Positions 1 to 6,866 of a stretch of 15,083 bases of DNA are shown here, in pieces. A program made the translations under genes and the position numbers. Every line of letters starts with the position of its first letter. The stretch's first letter is position 1. The stretch is from CBDTTM01 sp965363355 (lineage in GTDB: Bacteria > Bacillota > Negativicutes > Selenomonadales > Selenomonadaceae). The DNA lies in assembly GCA_965363355.1 (NCBI GenBank), contig CBDTTM010000044.1:1-15083 (forward strand), read 5' to 3'. The notes under the pieces were generated by a model. It was not told the DNA's origin. It did not search any database and saw only the letters and a list, made by a program, of their open reading frames with translations.

Positions 1-55
1 CGTTACGCGTTACGTTACTTTCAGCCTTCTTTTTCTCTCTATATTTTACAGCATT

Positions 56-1348
56 TTATCGTTTCAATTCAATCGTAAACACGGATCCTTCACCTTGACG
101 GCTCACAACGGAAATCTTTCCTTTATGCAAATCAACAATCTCACGAGCAATTGCTAAACCTAAACCATTGCCCCCGGATTCTCTAGAGCGCGACTTATCC
201 ACCCGATAAAAGCGATCGAAAATTCGTTCTTGGTCTTCTGGTGAAATGCCAATACCAGTATCGCCAACGCGCAGACGCACTTTGCTCTTATCGGCTTTCC
301 CATCGAGAGCAACCGTTATCGTCCCATCTTCCGGCGTATATTTGACCGCATTGTCGATGAGTATCTGCAACAATTGTTTAATCTTTTGCGCATCCGCCCG
401 AATATCCAAAGGCTTCATATCTCCACATAAAAGGCGGATATTCTTTCTCGCCGCTAAAGGCTGCATGCGCCTAACCGTCTGTTGCAGGAGATCGGCAATA
501 TCAAATTTTTCTCTTACCAAGGTCAGTTTTTGATTGTCACTGCGGGCAACGGTCAAAAGATCGGTGACCAACTTTGTCATCTTTTTAACCTCATCGCGCA
601 CATCGCCAATAACCTGTTTCAGAAAAGGTGCCGTTATCGATGGATCGTTTTCGAGCACATCTACTGATGCCATGACCACACTCAACGGAGTTCTAAGTTC
701 ATGTGACGCATCCGCGGCAAATTGTCTTTGTTTTTCATAGGCTTCTTTCAAAGGAACAATCGCTTTCCCCGACATTGTATGCCCCATAAGAGCAGCAATA
801 ATTAAGGCTATCAACGAAAATACGCCTAGTACGACCATCGATTTTCGCAGTCCATTATAAATGGCTGTGACATCTTTTCCCACATAAACAGTGCCGATCA
901 GTTCGCCATCCATCATGATGGGATGTGCGGTCATCATCAATTTATATTTAAAATTGATTTTCCCCTCCTGCGTAAAAATGGCAACCTCGGCATTTGGCAC
1001 ATTCCAATCATGGATTGCATCGAGTACAAATGGTTCCATGGCAAATGGAGCCCGAGAAAAGTTAAGCAATCGACCTTCTGTATCGAATACATAAAAAAAC
1101 ATTCGATCCTGGCCATCTTTATATTTTTCACTATCATCTAAAAGCAATTCACGATGCTGAATCAAGAAACTTTGCGCATAAGCTACGTTATTCGCTGTAT
1201 CTCTGATTTCCCGGGCTTGCTCGGAGGCAATCGACCACTCCATACTTTTGTATACGCCGCAGACCATGGCTACCAAAAAAAATGCCATCATCAGCGAATA
1301 AAAAAGTGTCAGTCGACGCCGAATGCGTCTGAACATATTGCCTTCCAT
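56..1348 (-). CDS. Membrane sensor histidine kinase of an OmpR-type two-component system
   Basis: This is a 430-residue membrane kinase that should autophosphorylate on a histidine and pass phosphate to the regulator encoded just upstream. Visible parts: an Arg-rich N-terminus, TM1 about 13-33, an extracytoplasmic sensor region about 34-168, TM2 about 171-189, then a short linker and the H-box ASHELRTPLS with phospho-acceptor His216. The catalytic domain has the N-box around Asn333, G1 (DTGIGIS, Asp363), the F-box (FDRFYRVD) and G2 (GGNGLGLAI). No full HAMP domain is evident between TM2 and the H-box, only about 25 residues. I chose the ATG at 1348 because GGAGG lies 9 nt upstream and the regulator's TGA ends 1 nt before it, which implies translational coupling. 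An ATG at 1336 is the alternative. The signal sensed cannot be read from the sequence. No terminator is visible in the 55 bases after the stop. Confidence 0.93.
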   Translation of the reverse strand: MEGNMFRRIRRRLTLFYSLMMAFFLVAMVCGVYKSMEWSIASEQAREIRDTANNVAYAQSFLIQHRELLLDDSEKYKDGQDRMFFYVFDTEGRLLNFSRAPFAMEPFVLDAIHDWNVPNAEVAIFTQEGKINFKYKLMMTAHPIMMDGELIGTVYVGKDVTAIYNGLRKSMVVLGVFSLIALIIAALMGHTMSGKAIVPLKEAYEKQRQFAADASHELRTPLSVVMASVDVLENDPSITAPFLKQVIGDVRDEVKKMTKLVTDLLTVARSDNQKLTLVREKFDIADLLQQTVRRMQPLAARKNIRLLCGDMKPLDIRADAQKIKQLLQILIDNAVKYTPEDGTITVALDGKADKSKVRLRVGDTGIGISPEDQERIFDRFYRVDKSRSRESGGNGLGLAIAREIVDLHKGKISVVSRQGEGSVFTIELKR

Positions 1349-1349
1349 T

Positions 1350-2024
1350 TCATTCAGCCTCCAGCTTATAGCCCACACCACGAATTGTATGAATCATGGT
1401 CTGTCCTTCAGCCAAATCCAATTTCTTTCGTAAAAGCTTTACATAAGAATCAATATTATTTGAGCTGACTTCTGATTCAAGTCCCCAAATCCGATCTAAG
1501 ATAATATCCCGCGGTACGACAATCCCAATATTTTGCACAAGTAAATCGAATATTTGAAACTCTCGAGGCGATAACTGAATGACTTGGCTCCCTTTGTGGA
1601 GAAGCTTTGCTGTACGATTTAGCGTAAATTCGCCGATTTCAATGATTTCCTGTTGGATTTTCTGGTTCGTCCGGCGGCCAAGTGCCCTTAGCCTCGCCAA
1701 GAGTTCAACAAATTCGAAGGGCTTGACCAAATAGTCGTCCGCCCCAGCGTCGAGCCCTGTAACGCGATCTTCAATCGCATCGCGGGCAGTCAGCATAAGC
1801 ATTGCTTTTTCGTAATTATTCTCCCGCAAACGCCGACAAACCGATACGCCGCTCTCTATTGGCATCATCCAATCCAAAATCAGTATATCATAGTCATCAT
1901 ACATAGCGTATTCATAAGCCATATCACCGCTCATTACCCATTCTACCGCAATATCATTTTGCTCGAGCATGTATTTTATCAAATTCCCTAATTTTTTGTC
2001 ATCCTCTGCTAACAAAACCCGCAT
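1350..2024 (-). CDS. OmpR/PhoB-family response regulator
   Basis: This 224-residue DNA-binding response regulator is the partner of the kinase that follows it. The receiver domain (about 1-115) has the acidic pair Asp8/Asp9, phospho-acceptor Asp51 (LILDWMMP), Thr79 and Lys101 (VKPF). The C-terminal half (about 125-222) is a winged helix with the family's typical LSPREFQIFDLL segment, an RIWG turn and an IRGVGYKL ending. The start is chosen at ATG 2024 because AGGAAGG lies 9 nt upstream and the protein then begins MRVLLAEDD, as family members do. ATG 2030 and TTG 2033 are in frame but too close to that site. It is transcribed divergently from the ybaK-like gene and is the first gene of the pair. 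The target genes are unknown. Confidence 0.94.
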   Translation of the reverse strand: MRVLLAEDDKKLGNLIKYMLEQNDIAVEWVMSGDMAYEYAMYDDYDILILDWMMPIESGVSVCRRLRENNYEKAMLMLTARDAIEDRVTGLDAGADDYLVKPFEFVELLARLRALGRRTNQKIQQEIIEIGEFTLNRTAKLLHKGSQVIQLSPREFQIFDLLVQNIGIVVPRDIILDRIWGLESEVSSNNIDSYVKLLRKKLDLAEGQTMIHTIRGVGYKLEAE

Positions 2025-2056
2025 CGACATCAACCTTCCTGCACAAGTATATCTTT

Positions 2057-2062
2057 ATTATA
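2057..2062 (-). promoter_or_regulatory. Candidate -10 box for the two-component operon
   Basis: On the minus strand TATAAT occupies 2062-2057, 32 bases before the response regulator ATG and upstream of its AGGAAGG site. At 17 bp spacing the -35 position reads TGGGTA, a poor match, so this may be an activator-dependent or autoregulated promoter. Confidence 0.4.
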
Positions 2063-2100
2063 CTTCCTTTTCCAATAAATACCCACTAAATTCATAATCT

Positions 2101-2130
2101 GTTTTCAGTATACTTTTTTTTGTTGAAAAC
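2101..2130. repeat. Inverted repeat between divergent genes
   Basis: GTTTTCA (2101-2107) is perfectly repeated in inverse orientation as TGAAAAC (2124-2130), with a T-rich 16-nt spacer. It lies between the divergent two-component operon and the ybaK-like gene. It could be a regulator binding site, but in AT-rich DNA a 7-bp arm could also be chance. Confidence 0.3.
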
Positions 2131-2167
2131 TGACTGTAAAAAAATATGCAACAAACCTATTTTTCAT

Positions 2168-2173
2168 TATAAT
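2168..2173 (+). promoter_or_regulatory. Candidate -10 box for the ybaK-hdg unit
   Basis: TATAAT at 2168-2173 lies 47 bases before the ATG at 2221, in a run of overlapping TATAAT-like sequence. No good -35 box sits 16-18 bp upstream. The ribosome binding site AAGTGAGG is 7 nt before the ATG. Confidence 0.4.
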
Positions 2174-2220
2174 ATAATAAGACGATCTAGCTTTTAAATC
2201 ATCAGAAGTGAGGTTTTTAT

Positions 2221-2715
2221 ATGACAATTCACGAAAAGCTTGTAGAATTCCTAGACAAAAATTCCATCTCTTATCGCATTGTTGAACACATTGCCGAAGG
2301 TCATAGCGACCGCATTGCTAAGATTCGCGGCAACAACCCGCACCAAGCCATGAAAGCAATTGTCGCATTAGCAAAAAACACAAAAAAAGACATACAATAT
2401 TATCTTGTTGTTTTTCCCGCTGACATGCGACTTGATCTTGATGCGTTAAGAGAATCCCTGAACGTAAAAAAAGTGATTTTCGCTCCATTAAATAAAGCCC
2501 AAGAAATCAGCGGCTGCGAAATAGGCGCGATTCCGCCTTTCAGCTTCAACCCGGAATTGAAACTTCTTGTCGATCCCAAAATAAAAGAAAATACGGAGAT
2601 TGTATTCAATGCCGGTCTATTAACAAAGTCCATATTCATGAAGGCACAAGATTACTGCAATCTACTACAGCCCAAATGGATAAACATCTCCGTTAGAGCC
2701 GATGCCCATGAATGA
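2221..2715 (+). CDS. YbaK/EbsC-type aminoacyl-tRNA deacylase
   Basis: This 164-residue protein matches the YbaK/ProRS-associated editing domain. These free-standing proteins hydrolyse mischarged tRNA such as Cys-tRNA(Pro) or Ala-tRNA(Pro). Supporting motifs are HQAMKAIVA with a lysine at position 45 (the family's conserved substrate-contacting lysine), GCEIGAIPPFSF at about 98-109 (usual form GxxxGxIPPFG) and EIVFNAG at about 126-132. The length is typical for a single-domain member. The start has a good ribosome binding site (GTGAGG) 7 nt upstream. The gene overlaps the start of the next one, so the two are co-translated. Which mischarged tRNA it edits (YbaK, ProX or another branch) cannot be decided by eye. 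Confidence 0.85.
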   Translation: MTIHEKLVEFLDKNSISYRIVEHIAEGHSDRIAKIRGNNPHQAMKAIVALAKNTKKDIQYYLVVFPADMRLDLDALRESLNVKKVIFAPLNKAQEISGCEIGAIPPFSFNPELKLLVDPKIKENTEIVFNAGLLTKSIFMKAQDYCNLLQPKWINISVRADAHE

Positions 2716-3205
2716 ATGCCATAGTTTTTCAGCAAGCCTCAATCAAAACTGCCGCATTTTAATACTTGGCTCTATGCCCGGTGAAGTTTCCCTGCAAAAG
2801 CAGCAATACTACGCGCATCCACAAAATCGATTTTGGCCCATGATCTGCAGCATTTTAGATAATCCAAAGGTTCCTGAGAGCTATGAAGAACGCCTCCAGT
2901 TACTCTTAATGCACAATATCGGGCTTTGGGATTCTTTAGCTTTTTGCGAACGTTCCGGAAGCCTCGATTCGGCGATAAAACATGAGCAGGCAAATGACTT
3001 TCCTGCTCTTTTCAAAAACCATCCACAGATTGAAAAAATTTGTTTCAATGGCACAAAAGCTTTTCAATCTTTTAAAAAATACTATAAAGATTTGCTGCAA
3101 GACTCACAAAAAAGATTTATCGCATTGCCTTCAACCAGTCCGGCCAACGCCCGCTGGCAAATGCCAAAATTGATGGAAGCCTGGAAAATCGCTCTCCAAA
3201 TATAA
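2708..3205 (+). CDS. DNA-deoxyinosine (hypoxanthine) glycosylase, uracil-DNA glycosylase superfamily
   Basis: This 165-residue protein belongs to the UDG superfamily branch that removes hypoxanthine produced by adenine deamination. The first active-site motif is ILILGSMPG (17-25), followed by YYAHPQNRFW (34-43). Asn40 is at the position expected for the catalytic/ligand Asn of family 6 enzymes. The distal motif LPSTSPANARW near residue 140 is the leucine/intercalation-loop counterpart. Start choice: ATG 2708, which overlaps the preceding TGA and has a weak TTAGAG site 9 nt upstream. ATG 2702 is in frame but only 3 nt from that site. Translation therefore probably depends on coupling to the upstream gene. 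The stop codon lies inside the stem of the following terminator hairpin. Confidence 0.85.
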   Translation: MNECHSFSASLNQNCRILILGSMPGEVSLQKQQYYAHPQNRFWPMICSILDNPKVPESYEERLQLLLMHNIGLWDSLAFCERSGSLDSAIKHEQANDFPALFKNHPQIEKICFNGTKAFQSFKKYYKDLLQDSQKRFIALPSTSPANARWQMPKLMEAWKIALQI

Positions 3206-3256
3206 AGTAAATGCCGCCGATAAGATTTCTCTCATCGGCGGCATTTACTTTATATT
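3199..3256. terminator. Bidirectional terminator, 23-bp perfect stem
   Basis: Arms 3199-3221 and 3234-3256 are perfectly complementary, with a GC-rich core (GCCGCCGAT / ATCGGCGGC), A/T-rich outer ends and a 12-nt loop. The A- and T-rich ends give a U-rich 3' side on either strand. It lies between the convergent glycosylase (stop 3203-3205, inside the stem) and hcp (stop at 3265), so it can end both transcripts. Confidence 0.9.
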
Positions 3257-3264
3257 CGATTCAC

Positions 3265-4905
3265 TTATTTACCAAAGAACAATTCAATATCATCTTCGAC
3301 TGTACCAATGCCTGCAATGCCAAAGTTCTTCACGAGAACATCAACCACAGTTGGTGACAAGAACGCCGGTATTGTTGGACCAAGGTGAATATTCTTCACA
3401 CCTAAGTGCAAGAGTGCCAACAAAACGATGACCGCTTTTTGTTCATACCAAGCAATGTTGAATACCAACGGCAAGTCATTGATATCTTCTAAACCAAAGA
3501 CTTCTTTAAGCTTGAGTGCAATCAACGCCAAGGAATAAGAATCATTGCACTGACCAGCATCCAGTACGCGCGGAATACCGCCGATATCGCCAAGGTCAAG
3601 CTTATTGTATTTATATTTAGCGCAGCCAGCCGTCAAGATAACCGTATCTTTCGGCAGTGCTTTAGCAAAATCTGTGTAATAATCACGGGATTTTGCTCTT
3701 CCATCGCAGCCAGCCATGACGACGAACTTCTTGATTGCTCCGGATTTAACCGCATCAACCACTTTATCAGCCAAAGCCAATACCTGATTGTAAGCAAAAC
3801 CACCAACGAGAGAACCTGTTTCAAGCTGCGTAGGGGCAGGACATTTTTTCGCGTGTTCAATCACTGCCGAAAAGTCCTTAGGATCGCCAATTTCACCTGG
3901 AATGTGCTTGCAGCCAGGGAAACCTACTGCACCGCTTGTATAGATACGATCTTTATAGCTATCTTTTGGCGGAACCAAGCAGTTTGTCGTAAGAAGAATC
4001 GGGCCATTGAAGCTTTCAAATTCTTCTTTTTGTTTCCACCATGCATTACCATAGTTTCCAGCAAAATGTTTATATTTCTTAAAAGCTGGATAGTAATGTG
4101 CCGGCAGCATTTCAGAATGGCTGTAAACATCCACGCCAGTACCTTCTGTTTGTTCCAAAAGCATTTCCAAATCACGCAGATCATGACCTGAAATCAAAAT
4201 TGCAGGGTTATTACGTACACCTAAATCAACTGTAGTGATTTCCGGATTGCCGTAAGTAGTTGTATTTGCTTCATTCAAAAGCGCCATGCCAGCTACACCA
4301 AATTCACCGGTTTTAAGAGTCAACGCGATAAGTTGATCAACACTCTGGCTGTCATCTATAGTCTTTGCCAAAGCATCTTGCAAAAACTCATCCACTTCTT
4401 CGTTATCATAGCCTAAGACATTTGCATGATGTACATATGCTGCCATGCCTTTGATACCGTAAACAATAAGTTCTCTAAGGCTTCTGATATCTTCATTTCC
4501 TGTTGCCAAGACACCGACTTCTTTTGATTTTGCCGTCATGACAGCAAGATCATCGCTTTCCCAAACAGCCGCATCGCTAAGTCCTGATTTATCGCTAAGT
4601 TTAGCCGCTAAATCTTTTTTCGTCTGCTGCGTCAATTTAATGCGCGCAACAATGAAGTCTTCATCAAAGTTGGCATTTGTTATCGTCGTGAACAGATTTA
4701 ACGTGACAATATGATTTACCTCACGCGAAATCTTCTGTCCTTCGCCACGTAAACGCGTAGCTACTTCTGAGAGGCCAACACTTACATAACGGAGCAAATC
4801 CTGTAAATTGGCAACCTCTGCTTTTTTCCCACAGACACCAGCTTGTGTACAACCCGATCCCTGTGCTGTTTCCTGACACTGATAACAAAACATCTTATTT
4901 TCCAT
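3265..4905 (-). CDS. hcp: Hybrid-cluster protein / hydroxylamine reductase (anaerobe class I)
   Basis: This is a 546-residue cytoplasmic Fe-S protein. Hcp reduces hydroxylamine in vitro and acts as a nitric oxide reductase or nitrosative-stress protein in vivo. The N-terminal cluster motif is Cys7-x2-Cys10-x8-Cys19-x5-Cys25, the spacing of the [4Fe-4S] class from strict anaerobes. All hybrid-cluster ligands known from the Desulfovibrio enzyme are present in equivalent places: His241, Glu265, Cys309 (TTNCLVPP), Cys400 (the persulfide position, AGCDGR), Cys428 (AGCAKYK), Cys453 (GQCNDS), and Glu488 and Lys490 (WYEQK). The start has GGAGGG upstream with 6 nt spacing. No hcr-type reductase gene is adjacent, so its electron donor lies elsewhere. 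It sits behind a complex, apparently regulated leader. Confidence 0.97.
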   Translation of the reverse strand: MENKMFCYQCQETAQGSGCTQAGVCGKKAEVANLQDLLRYVSVGLSEVATRLRGEGQKISREVNHIVTLNLFTTITNANFDEDFIVARIKLTQQTKKDLAAKLSDKSGLSDAAVWESDDLAVMTAKSKEVGVLATGNEDIRSLRELIVYGIKGMAAYVHHANVLGYDNEEVDEFLQDALAKTIDDSQSVDQLIALTLKTGEFGVAGMALLNEANTTTYGNPEITTVDLGVRNNPAILISGHDLRDLEMLLEQTEGTGVDVYSHSEMLPAHYYPAFKKYKHFAGNYGNAWWKQKEEFESFNGPILLTTNCLVPPKDSYKDRIYTSGAVGFPGCKHIPGEIGDPKDFSAVIEHAKKCPAPTQLETGSLVGGFAYNQVLALADKVVDAVKSGAIKKFVVMAGCDGRAKSRDYYTDFAKALPKDTVILTAGCAKYKYNKLDLGDIGGIPRVLDAGQCNDSYSLALIALKLKEVFGLEDINDLPLVFNIAWYEQKAVIVLLALLHLGVKNIHLGPTIPAFLSPTVVDVLVKNFGIAGIGTVEDDIELFFGK

Positions 4906-4967
4906 CTTTAGCCCTCCATTTATTAAGAAATTTATTTTGAATCTCTAAAACTCACTTTCTGTTCCTT

Positions 4968-5010
4968 ATTGTAATGGAATTTTCCTGGAAAATCCGTTGC
5001 ATTTGCAACG
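4968..5010 (-). promoter_or_regulatory. hcp proximal promoter with CRP/FNR-like activator dyad
   Basis: The -10 box TACAAT is at 4973-4968, giving a predicted start near 4961. There is no -35 consensus (CGGATT at 17 bp). Instead a perfect dyad with 7-bp arms, CGTTGCA-TT-TGCAACG (4995-5010), is centred at 5002.5. That is -41.5 from the predicted start, the class II activator position of CRP/FNR proteins. A second dyad, ATTTTCC-T-GGAAAAT (4979-4993), is centred near -25 and could hold a repressor. CRP/FNR-family HcpR proteins are known regulators of hcp in anaerobes. Assignment here is inference. Confidence 0.6.
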
Positions 5011-5178
5011 CTCAAAAACAAAAATTGATGACTTTTATTCGCATAATAATCAGCTACCGCCTTGATTTGCTGTTTTCATGATTCTCTTCTCGTAAAATAA
5101 CTTTCGTGAAGACCATCGATCCTACGCAATCACTGCAATAAAGCGCAATCTGTGTGCAAATATTCTGTCATCCCCTTC
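4974..5178 (-). other. Long hcp leader region, no clear gene
   Basis: The guaB-hcp gap is 330 bases. Apart from the guaB terminator and the two hcp promoters, this part has no convincing gene. A 20-codon minus-strand frame runs from ATG 5116 to TAG 5054 with only a closely spaced AGGA before it. Four GCAA motifs at 5126, 5135, 5145 and 5156 recur about every 10 bp. A weak hairpin (CTTC-CG / CG-GAAG) also occurs near 5085-5112. Confidence 0.35.
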
Positions 5179-5207
5179 ATTATAGTTTATATTGCCTAAT
5201 TTTACAA
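5179..5207 (-). promoter_or_regulatory. Candidate distal promoter upstream of hcp
   Basis: TTGTAA (5207-5202), a 17-nt spacer and TATAAT (5184-5179) form a good sigma-A-type promoter on the minus strand, with a start near 5172. It begins immediately after the guaB terminator. The transcript would carry an untranslated leader of about 267 nt before hcp, or be a separate small RNA. Confidence 0.55.
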
Positions 5208-5232
5208 GAAAAAGAGGCGCCAAAGCGCCTCT
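5208..5232 (-). terminator. guaB intrinsic terminator
   Basis: The stem AGAGGCGC / GCGCCTCT (8 bp, 5213-5220 and 5225-5232) has a 4-nt loop. On the minus strand it is followed by a U-rich tail (TTTTCTTG). It begins 4 bases after the guaB stop codon. Confidence 0.88.
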
Positions 5233-5235
5233 CAT

Positions 5236-6738
5236 TTATTCGTGTGAAAACTTGTCTTTTAAAATAACATCATGTGATCCGCCTTCAACGATACTTGTTG
5301 AAGACACGAGCGTCAGCCTTGCTGTTTGCTGAAAATCCTTAATATTAAGCGAACCACAGTTGCACATGGTTGAACGAACTTTACTGAGCGTCAGCTGAAC
5401 ATTGTCTTTCAATGGACCAGCGTATGGCACATAGGAATCGACCCCTTCTTCAAAAGAAAGTTTGCCGGCACCGCCAAGATCATAACGCTGCCAATTTCTG
5501 GCACGATTCGAGCCTTCCCCCCAATATTCTTTGAGGAATGTCCCATTGATTTTGACCTTATCCGTAGGGCTTTCATCAAAGCGTGAGAAATAACGTCCCA
5601 GCATCATGAAATCCGCGCCCATAGCTAAAGCTAAAGTCATATGATAATCATGTACAATTCCACCATCCGAGCAAATCGGAATGTAGATTCCTGTTTCTTT
5701 ATAGTATTCATCACGTGCTGCCGCAACTTCAATAACTGCAGTTGCTTGACCGCGACCAATCCCTTTTGTTTCACGAGTGATGCAGATTGAACCGCCGCCG
5801 ATTCCTACTTTAATGAAATCCGCACCAGCTTCAGCCAAAAAGCGGAAGCCTTCTCTATCGACAACGTTACCAGCTCCGACCTTGACATCATCGCCAAAAT
5901 TTTCGTGGATATACTGCAAGGTAATCCGCTGCCACTCAGAAAAGCCTTCTGATGAATCGATGCAAAGAACATCTGCACCGGCTTTTAAAAGTGCTGGTAC
6001 TCGTTCTGCATAATCGCGGGTGTTGATGCCTGCTCCAACGACATAACGCTTACTGCCGTCAATCAGTTCATGTTCATTTTCTTTATTGTCCGTGTAATCT
6101 TTACGGAACACCATATAGCTAAGGCGTTGATTTTTATCGATCAACGGCAGCATATTGAGTTTATGCTGCCAAATCAAATCGTTGGCAGCTGACAAAGTCG
6201 TATCAGCATCTGCATAAATCAATTTGCTAAACGGTGTCATGAAGACTTCTGCCTTCGTGTCTTTTGTCATGCGAGTAACACGATAATCACGACTAGTCAC
6301 TATGCCAAGAAGTTTTCCTGTCGGCGTTCCATCTTCTGTTACCGCCATCGTCGAATGACCCGTTCTTGCTTTGAGATCAAGAATTTCACCAAGCGTAGTC
6401 GTCGGCTTGATATTTGAGTCGCTGTTCACAAAACCGGATTTATAATTTTTGACTCTAGACACCATCTCAGCTTCATCCGCTATCGATTGTGAGCCAAAAA
6501 TAAAACCAACGCCGCCCTCTTTAGCCAAAGCAATCGCCATCTCATCATCGGTTACTGCCTGCATGATAGCAGATACCATTGGTATATTCATCTGAATCTT
6601 TGCTTTTTCACCTTTTTTGAATTTGACCAAAGGTGTAGCTAATGAAACATTGCTTGGTACACACTTTTCCGATGAATATCCCGGTACCAGCAAATATTCT
6701 CCAAATGTATGTGATGGTCCTTCATAATAAAATGCCAA
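5236..6738 (-). CDS. guaB: IMP dehydrogenase, Tritrichomonas foetus-like type
   Basis: This 500-residue enzyme converts IMP to XMP with NAD+, the first committed step to GMP. The TIM-barrel catalytic domain is split by a tandem CBS insert (about 100-215). The catalytic loop is GIGGGSICITR with nucleophile Cys319. The flap carries Arg418-Tyr419 (NWQRYDLGG), and the C-terminus has the STMCNCG and SIVEGG segments. The loop and flap wording matches the protozoan T. foetus enzyme rather than the usual GIGPGSICTTR form, and residue numbers coincide with it (Cys319, Lys310, Arg418, Tyr419, Glu431). Lys310 and Glu431 are the residues linked to mycophenolic acid insensitivity there. The start is TTG, with AAGGGG 6 nt upstream. 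The N-terminus MAFYYEGPSHTF aligns with the parasite protein, which supports that start. It is transcribed alone, with its own promoter and terminator. Confidence 0.96.
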   Translation of the reverse strand: MAFYYEGPSHTFGEYLLVPGYSSEKCVPSNVSLATPLVKFKKGEKAKIQMNIPMVSAIMQAVTDDEMAIALAKEGGVGFIFGSQSIADEAEMVSRVKNYKSGFVNSDSNIKPTTTLGEILDLKARTGHSTMAVTEDGTPTGKLLGIVTSRDYRVTRMTKDTKAEVFMTPFSKLIYADADTTLSAANDLIWQHKLNMLPLIDKNQRLSYMVFRKDYTDNKENEHELIDGSKRYVVGAGINTRDYAERVPALLKAGADVLCIDSSEGFSEWQRITLQYIHENFGDDVKVGAGNVVDREGFRFLAEAGADFIKVGIGGGSICITRETKGIGRGQATAVIEVAAARDEYYKETGIYIPICSDGGIVHDYHMTLALAMGADFMMLGRYFSRFDESPTDKVKINGTFLKEYWGEGSNRARNWQRYDLGGAGKLSFEEGVDSYVPYAGPLKDNVQLTLSKVRSTMCNCGSLNIKDFQQTARLTLVSSTSIVEGGSHDVILKDKFSHE

Positions 6739-6827
6739 CGTTTACCCCTTCTTTTCTCTTAAATTATAAAATCCCTATAAAAATCTTCTGCACGAACAAA
6801 AATAGATTTTAAAAGATATTGTTATAT

Positions 6828-6857
6828 ATAATAGTACGGGCTTTAGGGTTTTGTCAA
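6828..6857 (-). promoter_or_regulatory. guaB promoter
   Basis: A perfect TTGACA -35 box (6857-6852), an 18-nt spacer and TATTAT (6833-6828) are on the minus strand. The predicted start is near 6821, giving an 82-nt leader. The leader contains a 7-bp inverted repeat (AAAATCT / AGATTTT). I see no purine riboswitch core and no paired PurBox. Confidence 0.75.
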
Positions 6858-6866
6858 CCGCTTTAC

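Noticed and set aside
1..18. Short direct repeat CGTTACG...CGTTAC at the left edge
   Set aside because: It is only two to three copies of a 6-bp motif at the window boundary, too little to call an element.
3853..4191. 112-codon plus-strand frame antisense to hcp
   Set aside because: It is a shadow of hcp with no ribosome binding site or recognisable domain.
5054..5116. 20-codon minus-strand frame in the hcp leader as a gene
   Set aside because: Its ribosome binding site is only 3 nt from the ATG and I recognise no family. I kept it only as part of the leader observation.
6785..6800. Possible PurBox near the guaB start (ACGAACAAA)
   Set aside because: Only one partial half-site is present. 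The flanking bases do not fit the Gram-positive PurR consensus and no paired site is seen.
6739..6860. Possible purine riboswitch in the guaB leader
   Set aside because: The predicted leader is only about 82 nt and lacks the conserved guanine-aptamer loops.
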